Shown: piece by piece, positions 8,422-16,609 of the stretch
How positions within the stretch are numbered: the stretch's first letter is position 1
Layout of the letters: each line of letters begins with the position of its first letter
From: Phoronis ovalis
Taxonomy: Eukaryota > Phoronida > Phoronidae
Length of the DNA stretch: 16,785 nucleotides
NCBI GenBank assembly: GCA_028565635.1
Contig: JAOXYB010022792.1
Location: 1 to 16,785 of the forward strand
Direction: 5' to 3'
The notes under the pieces: model-generated
Told to the model about the DNA's origin: nothing
Database searches by the model: none
The model's input: the letters and a program-made list of their open reading frames with translations, nothing else
Position numbers and translations under genes: made by a program

Positions 8422-10853
8422 CTTTAGTTTAAAAAATTATGCGAAAGAGACGCTTTTAGTAGTTAACAATTAACACAACTTTCTTAGGAAATGGCCAAAT
8501 ATATACGCGACATATATATGAGGTGGACGATAAACAAAGGAGCATTTATTGACAACATTACCCGTATGTACTGTAATACGTTTTTGAATTAAAATAATTA
8601 ATTGTCAAATACGTTTGAAGTATTTGATCAAGTTTGTGGGACATATTGGAATGTCAGAGTGCGACTAGAGCAATTGCTTTCAGTAAAACTCTTAAACACA
8701 AAAACACACGTAAAAATCTGCAGAATTAATTGCAAATGTTTGATAGTGTAATCAAGAAATACAATTTATAATAATTACTGTTGTACGTGGTCCAGCTAGC
8801 GCATAATTATATTTCGATGGGAACAGAAATACACATCTAGACATCTAGATAAGCAAGTGAACAGTTCACAAACAGGTGATTCTTTACAGCAACTAACTAA
8901 ATAACCAGTTTGTAGAAGCGATATATTAGAAAATATCTTCGAAATATATTGAAATCGTGTTATACATATTGTAAGATGAGCGAGTGTTCAAAACATTGAT
9001 TCAGTTTGTTTAGTTAATATTTTATTGCCATACACCTATTGATAACTTGAAATGGGAACTTCTAATTGGTGCCTGAAAATAAATATTCGGTTAGTTAAAA
9101 AATATTGACTTTATAAAGGAAAAACTTTCTATTTCGAAAATGGAATATTATGGTAGGATAATCGAATTTTCCTTTTCACTGTAATAATGTTTTGGATACA
9201 AATTTAATGTCCGAAAAGCTCTTTCCTTTCAGAAATAGTCCAAATTAGATCAAATTAGTAACCGACACTTGTCACTTAAGAATACACACGCGAAGTATTT
9301 AGGTAAGTCACGTCGCTACCTTGGAAGCTGGAAACTAGAGTATTCACGATGTTACTTGAAATCGAATGATGATGTTTTTCTTGTGTCGTATGTGACTTCA
9401 CTGCATGTATTTGCAACACTTAACAGCGGATTTATCATGGCGTATTCTTTCTATGTACAAGTTGTAAACTTCAAAGCAATTCTATATAACTCATACGTCA
9501 ACAGCCAGGATATTACATATCCATTAAATGAAATTTTATGTAAAAGATTCAAAGATTTGAAAATAAAAGACATTGACATGATTAGCTAGTTAGTTATGTT
9601 TCTTTACTTGATTGCGTACTGTATACTTTGATATTCGACACCTCTAAACAATCTTTATTACTTCTAAAAAGGATTTTTACATGTTACTACTATTATTGAA
9701 CACTCATGGATTTGCACACTACACAAAACATTTTCATTTTTTTTGTTGCTCAATTTTAACTGGCACCTGATTTCAGTAAGTATTCTTGATTATGGACATA
9801 TAATGTTTTTGAATATTGAATCAAATGCAATTTTGGTATCCATGATCATACGTAGAAATAAAGAGTATTACTATTTCGTATTCTATGTCCTTTCGATCGT
9901 GCAGTGTGACAGAATTATTTTTGCTGTAGTCCGTGCAGTTACTCTACTCCATTTTGCCTTCAGCAATACAAATATTCTTGATCTCTAAGTTGTTTGAAAT
10001 CTATTTTTTATTAAAGTCCAATGTTTGAACATATGTTTTCATAGCAAATACAGTTTACAGAGCAATTACCAAATGGATGCTAAATGCTTTCAACAAAAAC
10101 GATTGATTTAAAAAACAGAATAATTTTAGAAATAAATAAATTATGACATTGTGCACACAATATACAATAAGCAAGTTAAATTAAAGTGTCGGTGCACATA
10201 CGGAATAAATGTACAGTTCATGCGAAAGATAATAATAAGTCATTCATGGGAAGGACTGCAAAAAAAACATTGTTTTGTATACTACAAGTACAAGTAAATT
10301 TATTACTAATAAAAAATAAGAAAACAAATTGTCTGCTTGAATGATTGAACTGGTGCACGGGCCCCTTCACATGTACACTGGACAGGTCTGAAAAAAAGTC
10401 TAATAAACATGGAATTAAGTCTTTGTTAGGAAAGAGAAAAAAATAACAACATTGTCTTATTGATATCGTGGATATTTTCTTAAATTTGAAATCACTTTAC
10501 CGTTATCATCATTCCAATACTATCAGAATATTTTATCAATAAAATCACTAAAGTGTGAATATTTTAGGAAATTAGATATATTTTTAGTGATTTTATTGTT
10601 GATAGTGACAATAGACTATTTTATGTACAGAAAAATTATTCTTCAACGTCATAGATACTTACGTATTTAGTGACGACACAAAAGAGCGATTTGCATTTAG
10701 AAAGCGTGCGTAACATACTGTTAGCAACGCACACTTGAGAGTTGTAAAAGGAAACGGCTATGTAGATCATGTTTTTAAATTTTCTTAATTTTACCATGTA
10801 CATCACATTGAAAGATTGCTTTTCTTGAAAAGGAGTGAGTTGCCGAAGGAAAT
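8422..10853. other. Intergenic region between gene 1 and gene 2
   Basis: No gene is supported. Two plus-strand open frames (9269-9589 and 9743-9988) start at non-ATG codons and show no known domain. The first is longer than chance frames in DNA this AT-rich usually are, so it is raised in the findings. Short direct repeats are present (ACATCTAG twice near 8835-8850), as is a 16-base inverted repeat, listed separately. The right end should contain the promoter of gene 2, but no clear TATA box is seen. Confidence 0.5.
10537..10598. repeat. 16-base perfect inverted repeat with 30-base loop
   Basis: CAATAAAATCACTAAA at 10537-10552 is the exact reverse complement of 10583-10598. Short further pairing is possible outside it (ACTATC near 10519 with GATAGT near 10601). 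It could be a fragment of a small non-autonomous transposon or a chance AT-rich hairpin. No target-site duplication is evident. Confidence 0.6.
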
Positions 10854-10977
10854 ATGGATGCAAATCTGTTAAATGGATTTTTCATTTTCATGTACACTGC
10901 TGCGTATGTCGCTTTTGTAGACACCACCACCACTTCGGATAAAAATACCCTAATCCGAAAATCAGCAACTGGCTCGT
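10854..10977 (+). CDS. Gene 2 exon 1: signal peptide and Thr-rich start
   Basis: It encodes 41 codons plus one base. Residues 6-22 are strongly hydrophobic with aromatic and small residues, typical of a secretory signal, and cleavage is plausible near Ala20 to Val22. A run of Thr follows. The donor is GTAAGT, and the trailing T joins GC of exon 2 to give Cys42. A membrane anchor instead of a cleaved signal cannot be excluded without the C-terminus. Confidence 0.75.
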
Positions 10978-13900
10978 GTAAGTTTTAAATTCTTTTTTTT
11001 AATGAATAAGTAAAACGCAAGGTACTTAAAAGATCAAATTTAAAGTTGGTCACATCCAAAAAGACAAATTATTCATTTTCCAAAAGTACAATGAATTTGC
11101 TCAGCCTATTGCCATTACATGAATTGACTGTAGTTGCATCTATTTAAAATAACAATTTTCATTGTTGACAAGAAAGTAGTCAAGGTCTGTAGGCTATCGC
11201 GAATGTAGACTGTTCGCTATATTATTGAATTCGCTTGCACAGTATAATACATGATCATTTTAGGCTCAGAAACAAGCTATATGCCTTGTATGAATGTACA
11301 ATCTGTAGAACCAATACCAGGAGAATCAGACTCGTATATTTTTTATCTGGAACTATATACTAATGGCAAAACAATGCCAGAACAACACGAAATGCATATT
11401 AGCTGGAATATTGTTCACAACAACGGAACAACAGAACATATAGACGTTTGCAGGTGAGGTATCCATCCAGAATGATACAACATCTTGTCCATAGTTCAAT
11501 ATAGTTACTTTAAATTAGCAAACTTAAAACACAGAACTATCACGCTCTATTATTGAAATTTCGGCATATAATATATTGTTTGTAGCATCGCATTATCACT
11601 GATGTGAACTCCTGTATTCCGAACACCGTGTTCAAATAAGCCGAGACATCAATTGTATTATATGTAGGTCGGGTGTATTTCTTATTTTTATTTTTTTTTA
11701 TTTACTTTAAACATTTTATTAATATCTATACATTTTCGCTTATTGAACTTAATGTTCATTTGCATTTGCACGTTTCACAACTAACATAGGACTGGATTAA
11801 AAATAATAATTTATATATTGCTTTACGCCAAGGCACATATTTATGTACAAAAAGGTGCTGAAATATTCTTTGCAGTAACAAAGTTTCATGTCGTCAAGTC
11901 TTGAAATGTAACAAAGAAGATACATCTATTCTGGAAGTTTTGATTGCTATGGGATTCCAAGAAGCAACAGAAAAATCTATAATTAACATAGACTTTTCCC
12001 CAGCAGGTATTATCCTATTTAAACGACTAATTAAAAAGTGCTGCTTTAACTGTCTAAACGTTTTTCATACAATCGACAGTTATTCCTATAATTAGCTATC
12101 TTTGATCGAACATCACCGTATCAGTGATTTGCAGTACATGCGCTGTTTATGATGATTCACCAGGTGACTTACATCCACTGTTAGTGCATTGTTAAAATTG
12201 TGAAAAAGTATTGTGGTTTGAGTGCATGAGGTGTAACTCACTCACGTCTGAGATCAATCAACATTTTAGCACAATGGATTCTCCTTTGGTGATATACTTA
12301 AAATGTCTTGCACGACGTTTAGTGGCAATTTCTCCGGAGTTTTACAAACAAAGCATATCTATCTACTGATATATACATCCATTATAGTAGGAGCTAGGTT
12401 TGAAATATAGAAATTATGCTTTTAGCTAACCGGAGTTAACTTTGTTAATGCACCGACTGTTCTAGGATATGGGCTCGGGCCATGGAGGTATATCAGATAA
12501 TTATGTATAATTAATGGATATTGCGTATCACCATTGCTATTATTAAAACTCGTATGTTGTTTATGTAAATGTGGGATTTACCGATTGGAGCTTTTCTTTT
12601 AATTTTGGATCTTTAGGCATAGTGCAATAAAAAGACAACTTATGAAGCGAAAATACTTCACTTTCGATGTGATCTTCGCATAGTTGTTCTTTGACATATT
12701 TTACTACAGTTTGTTTTTAACTTTTAGATTTCTTAGAACGCGTGAAATCGGAAACGGCTGGAAAAAGCAATGGTACTTTCAAGGGATGGGAGCACTATAA
12801 TGATAAACTTAAACCAGCAGTTCTCAAACAGTCAGCTGATACGGTAGTAACAATCCATCACGAAGATATCCATAATACCGGAACTTCCGATGCCGAAGTA
12901 ACCATGGAAGGGAAACATGGCGATAAAATCATTAGCAAGCAGTCCAATAACGAGATTATAACGGTAAAGAAGAATACAGTAGGTGATGCTGATGCAGTCC
13001 ATACACGTGTAACAGTTGAAGGAAATCCACAACATGAATTAGCTGTTGAAAGTGAAGAAGGACATGCCCATGCTGTAACAAACTTACACAGATATGGAGA
13101 TAATGTCAGGACATCCGATGCAGAAGTAACAATGGAAGGGGGCGATGGTGATAAAGTTACTAGCCAACAGACCGATAACAAAGTAGTGACTGTTAGAAAA
13201 AATACAGTGGGTAATGGTGAAACATCACATATTCACCTAACAGTTGAAGGTAAGACACAAGACGGCATAGCTTTTAAAAATGCTCAACATACACATTTAC
13301 AAACCGAACAACGTGATGAAGAAGGCCAGGCACATGTTATAACAACCATACATAAACATGGAGATAAAATCGGAACATCTCATGCAATAGAGGATGACGA
13401 TACCCCCCATATACATGTAATAGTTAAAGGGAAGGCACAAGACGGAAAGGCTGATGAAAACTCTCAACAGAATGAAGACCATGCACATGTTGTAACAACC
13501 GTGCACAGACATGGAGACAATACCAGAATATCTGATGCCGAAGTAACAATGGAAGGAGATAATGGTGATACAGTTATTAGCAAGCAGGCTGATAATAAGA
13601 TAGTAACTGTGAAAAAGAATACAGTAGAGGATGCTGATACCCACCATATACATGTAACAGTTAAAGGGAAGGCACAAGACGGAAAGGCTGTTGAAACCAT
13701 ACATAGATACCTAGGTAATGCCAGAACATCCGATGCCGAAGATACGATGGAAGGGAGCACTGGTAGCAAAACAACAAGCAAACATTCAAATAACAAGGTA
13801 GTACATATTAAAACAAAAGCAAGGAATTATGCTGAAACACACCACACACATGTCCTGGTTAAAGGAAGGACACAAGACGGAGCAGCTGCTGAAACGTTTC

Positions 13901-16609
13901 AACACACACATTTTAAAGTAGAACAAAATGGGGCAAATGGCGGAACACAGGTTGTGACAACCAGCCACGGAACTAGAAATAATACAAGAACATCAGCTGC
14001 CGAAGTTTTAATGCAAGGAAAAAACGGTGATACAATTACTAGCAAACAGTCTAATAACAAGGTAGTAACCGTTAATAAGAACACAATGGCTGATTCTGAA
14101 ACACCACACATACACGTAATAGTTGAAGGAAAAACACAAAACGGAATAGCTGCTAAAAACTCTCAACATACACATGCACATTCACAAGCGGTGCAACATA
14201 ATGAAGAAAATCAGGCACATGTTAAAACAACCATACACAGACATGGTGATAATACAAGACCATCCGATGCCGAAGTAAAAATGGAAGGTGGCAATGGCGA
14301 TACTATTACCAGCAAACAGTCCAATAATAAGGTAGTAACTGTTAATAAGAACACAGTGGATGATTCTGAAACACAACACATACACGTAATAGTTGAAGGA
14401 AAAGCACAAGACGGAATAGCTGCTAAAAAATCTCAACATACACATGCACATTCACAAGCGGTGCAACATAATGAAGAAAATCAGGCACATGTTAAAACAA
14501 CCATACACAGACATGGTGATAATACTAGACCATCCGATGCCGAAGTAAAAATGGAAGGTGGCAATGGCGATACTATTACCAGCAAACAGTCCAACAATAA
14601 GATAGTAACTGTCAAAAAGAATACAGTAGGTGATGCTGATTCACCCCTAACACACATAATGGTTGTAGCACTAGCAAAATCACAAAACAAAACAAACATG
14701 GCCAATGGTCAAAAAGCACATTTAAAGACTCACCATACACACGTGATAGTTGAAGGGAACACCATTGACTATCGACATCATCGACACAATGTGGGTGGTG
14801 AACTAGAGCAAGAACACAGAATGTATGTGGAAATGCAAGCCAATCACAAAAAGGACGAGGTCACGTTAGAGGCAATTCAAACAATGTTGAATAAACTATA
14901 CTCCCTACTGGATAGTATGAAGGAACAGCAAGTCAATGCAAACAAGCAGCAAAGCAAGAAAATGAAAAGGATTGGAAAGAAAATTTCACGGGATTTCACT
15001 GACACGATAAAGAAACTATGGAGATCCATGTCATCCTCCATCATTAGAAACGATATTGAGTTACACCAAGAATTAATTAAAACATTAACCAACGTCACTG
15101 AAACTTTTATTGCTTTTGAGCACCACAGACATGAAATGGAAGAAGAGGAACATGGTTTACCACTGTGGACTGACTGGAGTCACTGGACTGCTTGTAGTGT
15201 CACGTGCGGTGATCGTGGGTTTATATCAAGACATAGGCTTTGCTTATCAAAGGGGAAAATATCTTGTAATGGATCGACTACAATCAATATTCCATGTCCT
15301 CGAGCAACGGTATGCCCGCGTAAGTTTTATTTTTTGTGTATATACTTATGTAATTATAAGAGGTTTCCTCATTGAACGACAAACAAATAATACTCATGCT
15401 TGCATAGCGTCGACCTATAATGACCTTTGATGTTTGACATTAACTCATGCTTGTATGGCAATTTTATTCCAAGCTGGCATGTAAATGTAAAATATTAATT
15501 TTAAACAATAACACCATTTATGTTCTCAGCTCCGGTTCGGTGGTCTAATTGGCATAAATGGGGTGCTTGTTCAGCCACTTGTGGTCGGGGTTGGCGAGTT
15601 CGCTCTAGAACGTGTTTCGTCAGTGATGTCGACAGAACTTGTGAAGACGAAGGAAGTGAAATAGAGAATTGTATAGTTGAGAACTGTCCTAGGCCTACTA
15701 CCCTACCTACTACTATATCTACCACTACACCTAGTACCACCACGGGTATTAGCCTTAAACTTTATATTATTACATACATTTTTACTTCATGGGTACTTGT
15801 AGTTTCTTGATGCTATAAAAACAGGAAACAAGATCACATTACGAACGCATAAAACCGGGAGAAATATAGCAAGTGGCTTTAAAAAAAATAAAATACATAG
15901 AGTTGCATGTCATTCGCAAGGCGCCAAGTAAATACTATAGACTAATAAAGTATTTTTAATATTTGTTGACAAATACAGATCTTGCAAGTGCTATGACTCC
16001 ACGTACAACAACTGAGAACGCTACTCATATTGGTGAGTGGGGTTTATGGGGGGAATGGACTCACTGTACTGTAGAGTGCGGACTAGGAAAGGAACAACGC
16101 AAACGCACATGTAATCCACTCGGAGATATACCATCTGATAAAAAAAGCATTCATCTAATTTGTCCCGGGGAGCTGGATACTGAAGAAAAGGAATGTATTA
16201 GAAAAGCTTGCGATGCGAGTAAGTTATAGTACCTTGCATTAAATGTAATTGCATTGTATCTATATGATGTATCGGATTAACAAGTTTCGTAGTTTAATTT
16301 GCGTTCTCAAAAAAGTGCATTTTTTCCAAACATTGCCACTTTATAGTTACATTTCCTAGATAGGAAGGGCAAAATTAAAATAGTTGAATTACAAGAACTA
16401 GAATACGTTATTTGTAATTTTGTCACCTTTACCAGTGATTATATTGATGTAAACTTTCCATTAGGCAATATAGCAGCAGTTACACGCTCAAAGGAAGGGA
16501 GTACTACGAAACTCGAATGTATTTATTCGAATGAAATACGACCTGAATCAATCGCATGGATAACTCCAAGAGGACTAACACTAACAAAACAAAATGGTCC
16601 GTACCACAG
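10854..16609 (+). CDS. Large secreted His-rich repeat / TSP1 / Ig-like protein, 3' partial, 7 exons visible
   Basis: Exons are 10854-10977, 11264-11453, 11876-12006, 12728-15319, 15530-15745, 15979-16218 and 16465-16609. All join in phase with GT-AG introns and give at least 1212 residues before the window ends. The ATG at 10854 has A at -3 and G at +4. Order of parts: signal peptide (about 1-21); a Cys-containing N-terminal region of unknown fold (to about 149); eight tandem His-rich repeats (about 197-840); a helical, coiled-coil-like segment (about 843-957); TSP1 module 1 (from 962); TSP1 module 2 (about 1016-1067); a Thr/Pro-rich linker; TSP1 module 3 (about 1103-1163); and the first half of an Ig-like domain. 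Many N-X-S/T sequons support secretion. TSP1 modules bind matrix, glycosaminoglycans or cell-surface partners; the His repeats suggest metal or polyanion binding, which is inference. I do not recognise the whole protein as a known family. Confidence 0.85.
11264..11453 (+). CDS. Gene 2 exon 2: N-terminal Cys-containing region
   Basis: It encodes residues 42-105 with Cys at 42, 50 and 104. Two beta-strand-like stretches (YIFYLELYTNG and MHISWNIVH) and an NGT sequon are present. The pattern suggests a small beta-sandwich or disulfide-bonded extracellular domain, but I cannot name it. It ends in phase 2 at GTGAGG. Confidence 0.8.
11876..12006 (+). CDS. Gene 2 exon 3: end of the N-terminal region
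   Basis: It encodes residues 106-148, including Cys110 and Cys116 (C-x5-C), followed by a short helix-like stretch (ILEVLIAMGF). With exons 1 and 2 the N-terminal region has five Cys, an odd number, so one may be free or may bridge to another chain. No family is recognised. The donor is GTATTA in phase 1. Confidence 0.78.
12728..15319 (+). CDS. Gene 2 exon 4: giant repeat exon with coiled coil and TSP1 module 1
   Basis: This single exon has 2592 bases, whereas the other exons of the gene have 124 to 240. The acceptor is TTTTAG at 12722-12727 and the donor GTAAGT at 15320, both in phase 1. It holds a lead-in with a degenerate repeat tail (TVVTIHHED), eight tandem repeats at 12871 to about 14790, a Lys/Gln/Glu-rich helical segment, and TSP1 module 1. 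The repeats contain no Cys and very few aromatic residues, with HIHV, HTHAH and IHRHG recurring. Retention of the downstream intron would add about 18 residues and stop at 15373, giving a shorter form that ends after module 1. Whether this occurs is unknown. Confidence 0.9.
12871..13098 (+). repeat. His-rich repeat R1 (76 residues)
   Basis: Begins HNTGTSDAEVTMEG and ends LHRYG. It keeps the full first block (SDAEV to KKNTV), but its second half is shortened and diverged: HTRVTVEG replaces HIHVIVEG and the QHTHAH segment is missing. This makes it one of the more diverged units. Confidence 0.85.
13099..13362 (+). repeat. His-rich repeat R2 (88 residues)
   Basis: Begins DNVRTSDAEVTMEGG and ends IHKHG. 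All blocks are present: the strand pair around SQQTDNKVVTV, the HIHLTVEG strand, the QHTHLQ segment and the AHVITTIHKHG tail. Confidence 0.9.
13363..13515 (+). repeat. His-rich repeat R3 (51 residues, internally deleted)
   Basis: Begins DKIGTSHA and passes almost directly to DDTPHIHVIVKG, ending VHRHG. The block from SDAEV through KKNTV, nearly 40 residues, is absent, leaving only the His-rich half. The reading frame is kept, so the array tolerates loss of whole sub-blocks. Confidence 0.88.
13516..13713 (+). repeat. His-rich repeat R4 (66 residues, tail deleted)
   Basis: Begins DNTRISDAEVTMEG and contains KIVTVKKNTV and HIHVTVKGKAQDG. After Ala-Val-Glu it jumps to TIHRYL, skipping the QHTHAH and AHV segment of full units. 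Its loss complements that of R3. Confidence 0.88.
13714..13977 (+). repeat. His-rich repeat R5 (88 residues, diverged)
   Basis: Begins GNARTSDAEDTMEG and ends SHGTR. Full length, but it departs from consensus at several places: VHIKTKARN replaces VTVKKNTV, and the tail is TQVVTTSHG. Confidence 0.88.
13978..14247 (+). repeat. His-rich repeat R6 (90 residues)
   Basis: Begins NNTRTSAAEVLMQG and ends IHRHG. The second half is almost the same DNA as the second half of R7 at a 270-base offset, which marks a recent tandem duplication. Confidence 0.92.
14248..14517 (+). repeat. His-rich repeat R7 (90 residues, best consensus)
   Basis: Begins DNTRPSDAEVKMEGG and ends IHRHG, exactly 270 bases. It has nine His in 90 residues and no Cys, Trp, Tyr, Phe or Leu at all. 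Its first half is nearly the same DNA as R8, its second half nearly the same as R6. Confidence 0.93.
14518..14790 (+). repeat. His-rich repeat R8 (terminal, degenerate second half)
   Basis: The first half (DNTRPSDAEVKMEGG to VKKNTVGDAD) is standard. After that the unit degenerates through a Lys/Asn-rich stretch with an NKT sequon to HHTHVIVEG and RHHRH. The right boundary is approximate. Confidence 0.8.
14808..15150 (+). other. Predicted helical / coiled-coil segment (residues about 843-957)
   Basis: It is rich in Glu, Lys, Gln, Met and Leu, with no Pro and almost no Gly. Hydrophobic residues recur at 3-4 spacing (LNKLYSLLDSM, then FTDTIKKLW, ELIKTL). A strongly basic patch KKMKRIGKKI sits in the middle, and an NVT sequon lies near the end. 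It sits between the repeats and the TSP1 modules and could drive oligomerisation. This is by eye; no coiled-coil score was computed. Confidence 0.55.
15166..15319 (+). other. TSP1 module 1 (residues 962 to about 1013)
   Basis: WTDWSHWTACSVTCG opens the module: the W-x-x-W-x-x-W ladder, which is the usual C-mannosylation site, then C-S-V-T-C-G, which fits the O-fucosylation consensus C-x-x-S/T-C-G. Six Cys are present in total, as in a complete module. Unlike modules 2 and 3 it does not have its own exon but is fused to the end of the repeat exon. Confidence 0.92.
15530..15745 (+). CDS. Gene 2 exon 5: TSP1 module 2 and Thr/Pro-rich linker
   Basis: Phase 1 at both ends, 72 residues. WSNWHKWGACSATCGRG begins the module, followed by R-V-R-S-R-T-C and four further features typical of the family, including the final ENCP. 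Six Cys are present and the O-fucose consensus is intact. From about residue 1068 the exon turns into a PTTLPTTISTTTP-type linker, likely to be heavily O-glycosylated. The donor GTATTA is weak. Confidence 0.9.
15979..16218 (+). CDS. Gene 2 exon 6: TSP1 module 3
   Basis: Phase 1 at both ends, about 80 residues. It starts with the rest of the Thr-rich linker and an NAT sequon, then GEWGLWGEWTHCTVECGLG, giving the three-Trp ladder and six Cys. The O-fucose consensus is lost because Glu stands where Ser/Thr is needed (C-T-V-E-C-G). The segment between the third and fourth Cys is longer than in module 2. Confidence 0.9.
16465..16609 (+). CDS. Gene 2 exon 7: first half of an Ig-like domain
   Basis: Encodes about 48 residues after a TTAG acceptor and ends in phase 2 at GTAAAA. 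The pattern G-S-T-T-K-L-E-C followed 13 residues later by Trp in SIAWITPRG matches the B and C strands of an Ig fold. The F-strand Cys (Y-x-C) must lie in the next exon, outside the window. An I-set or C2-type Ig domain is likely, but half a domain cannot be typed further. Confidence 0.7.

Noticed and set aside
9743-9988. 81-codon plus-strand frame with hydrophobic content
   Set aside because: It begins at a non-ATG codon, shows no motif, and its hydrophobic residues reflect T-rich DNA. It is not called as a gene.
12871-14790. Periodic direct repeats considered as a CRISPR array or bacterial adhesin-like repeat
   Set aside because: The repeats are coding, in frame, and lie in a spliced animal gene; there are no constant repeat/variable spacer units.
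12832-15098. Many minus-strand open frames of 60-135 codons opposite exon 4
   Set aside because: They are shadows of the His-rich repeat. The repeated sense codons leave few antisense stops, and the frames recur with the same period as the sense units. Spliced sense exons with matching phases explain the region.
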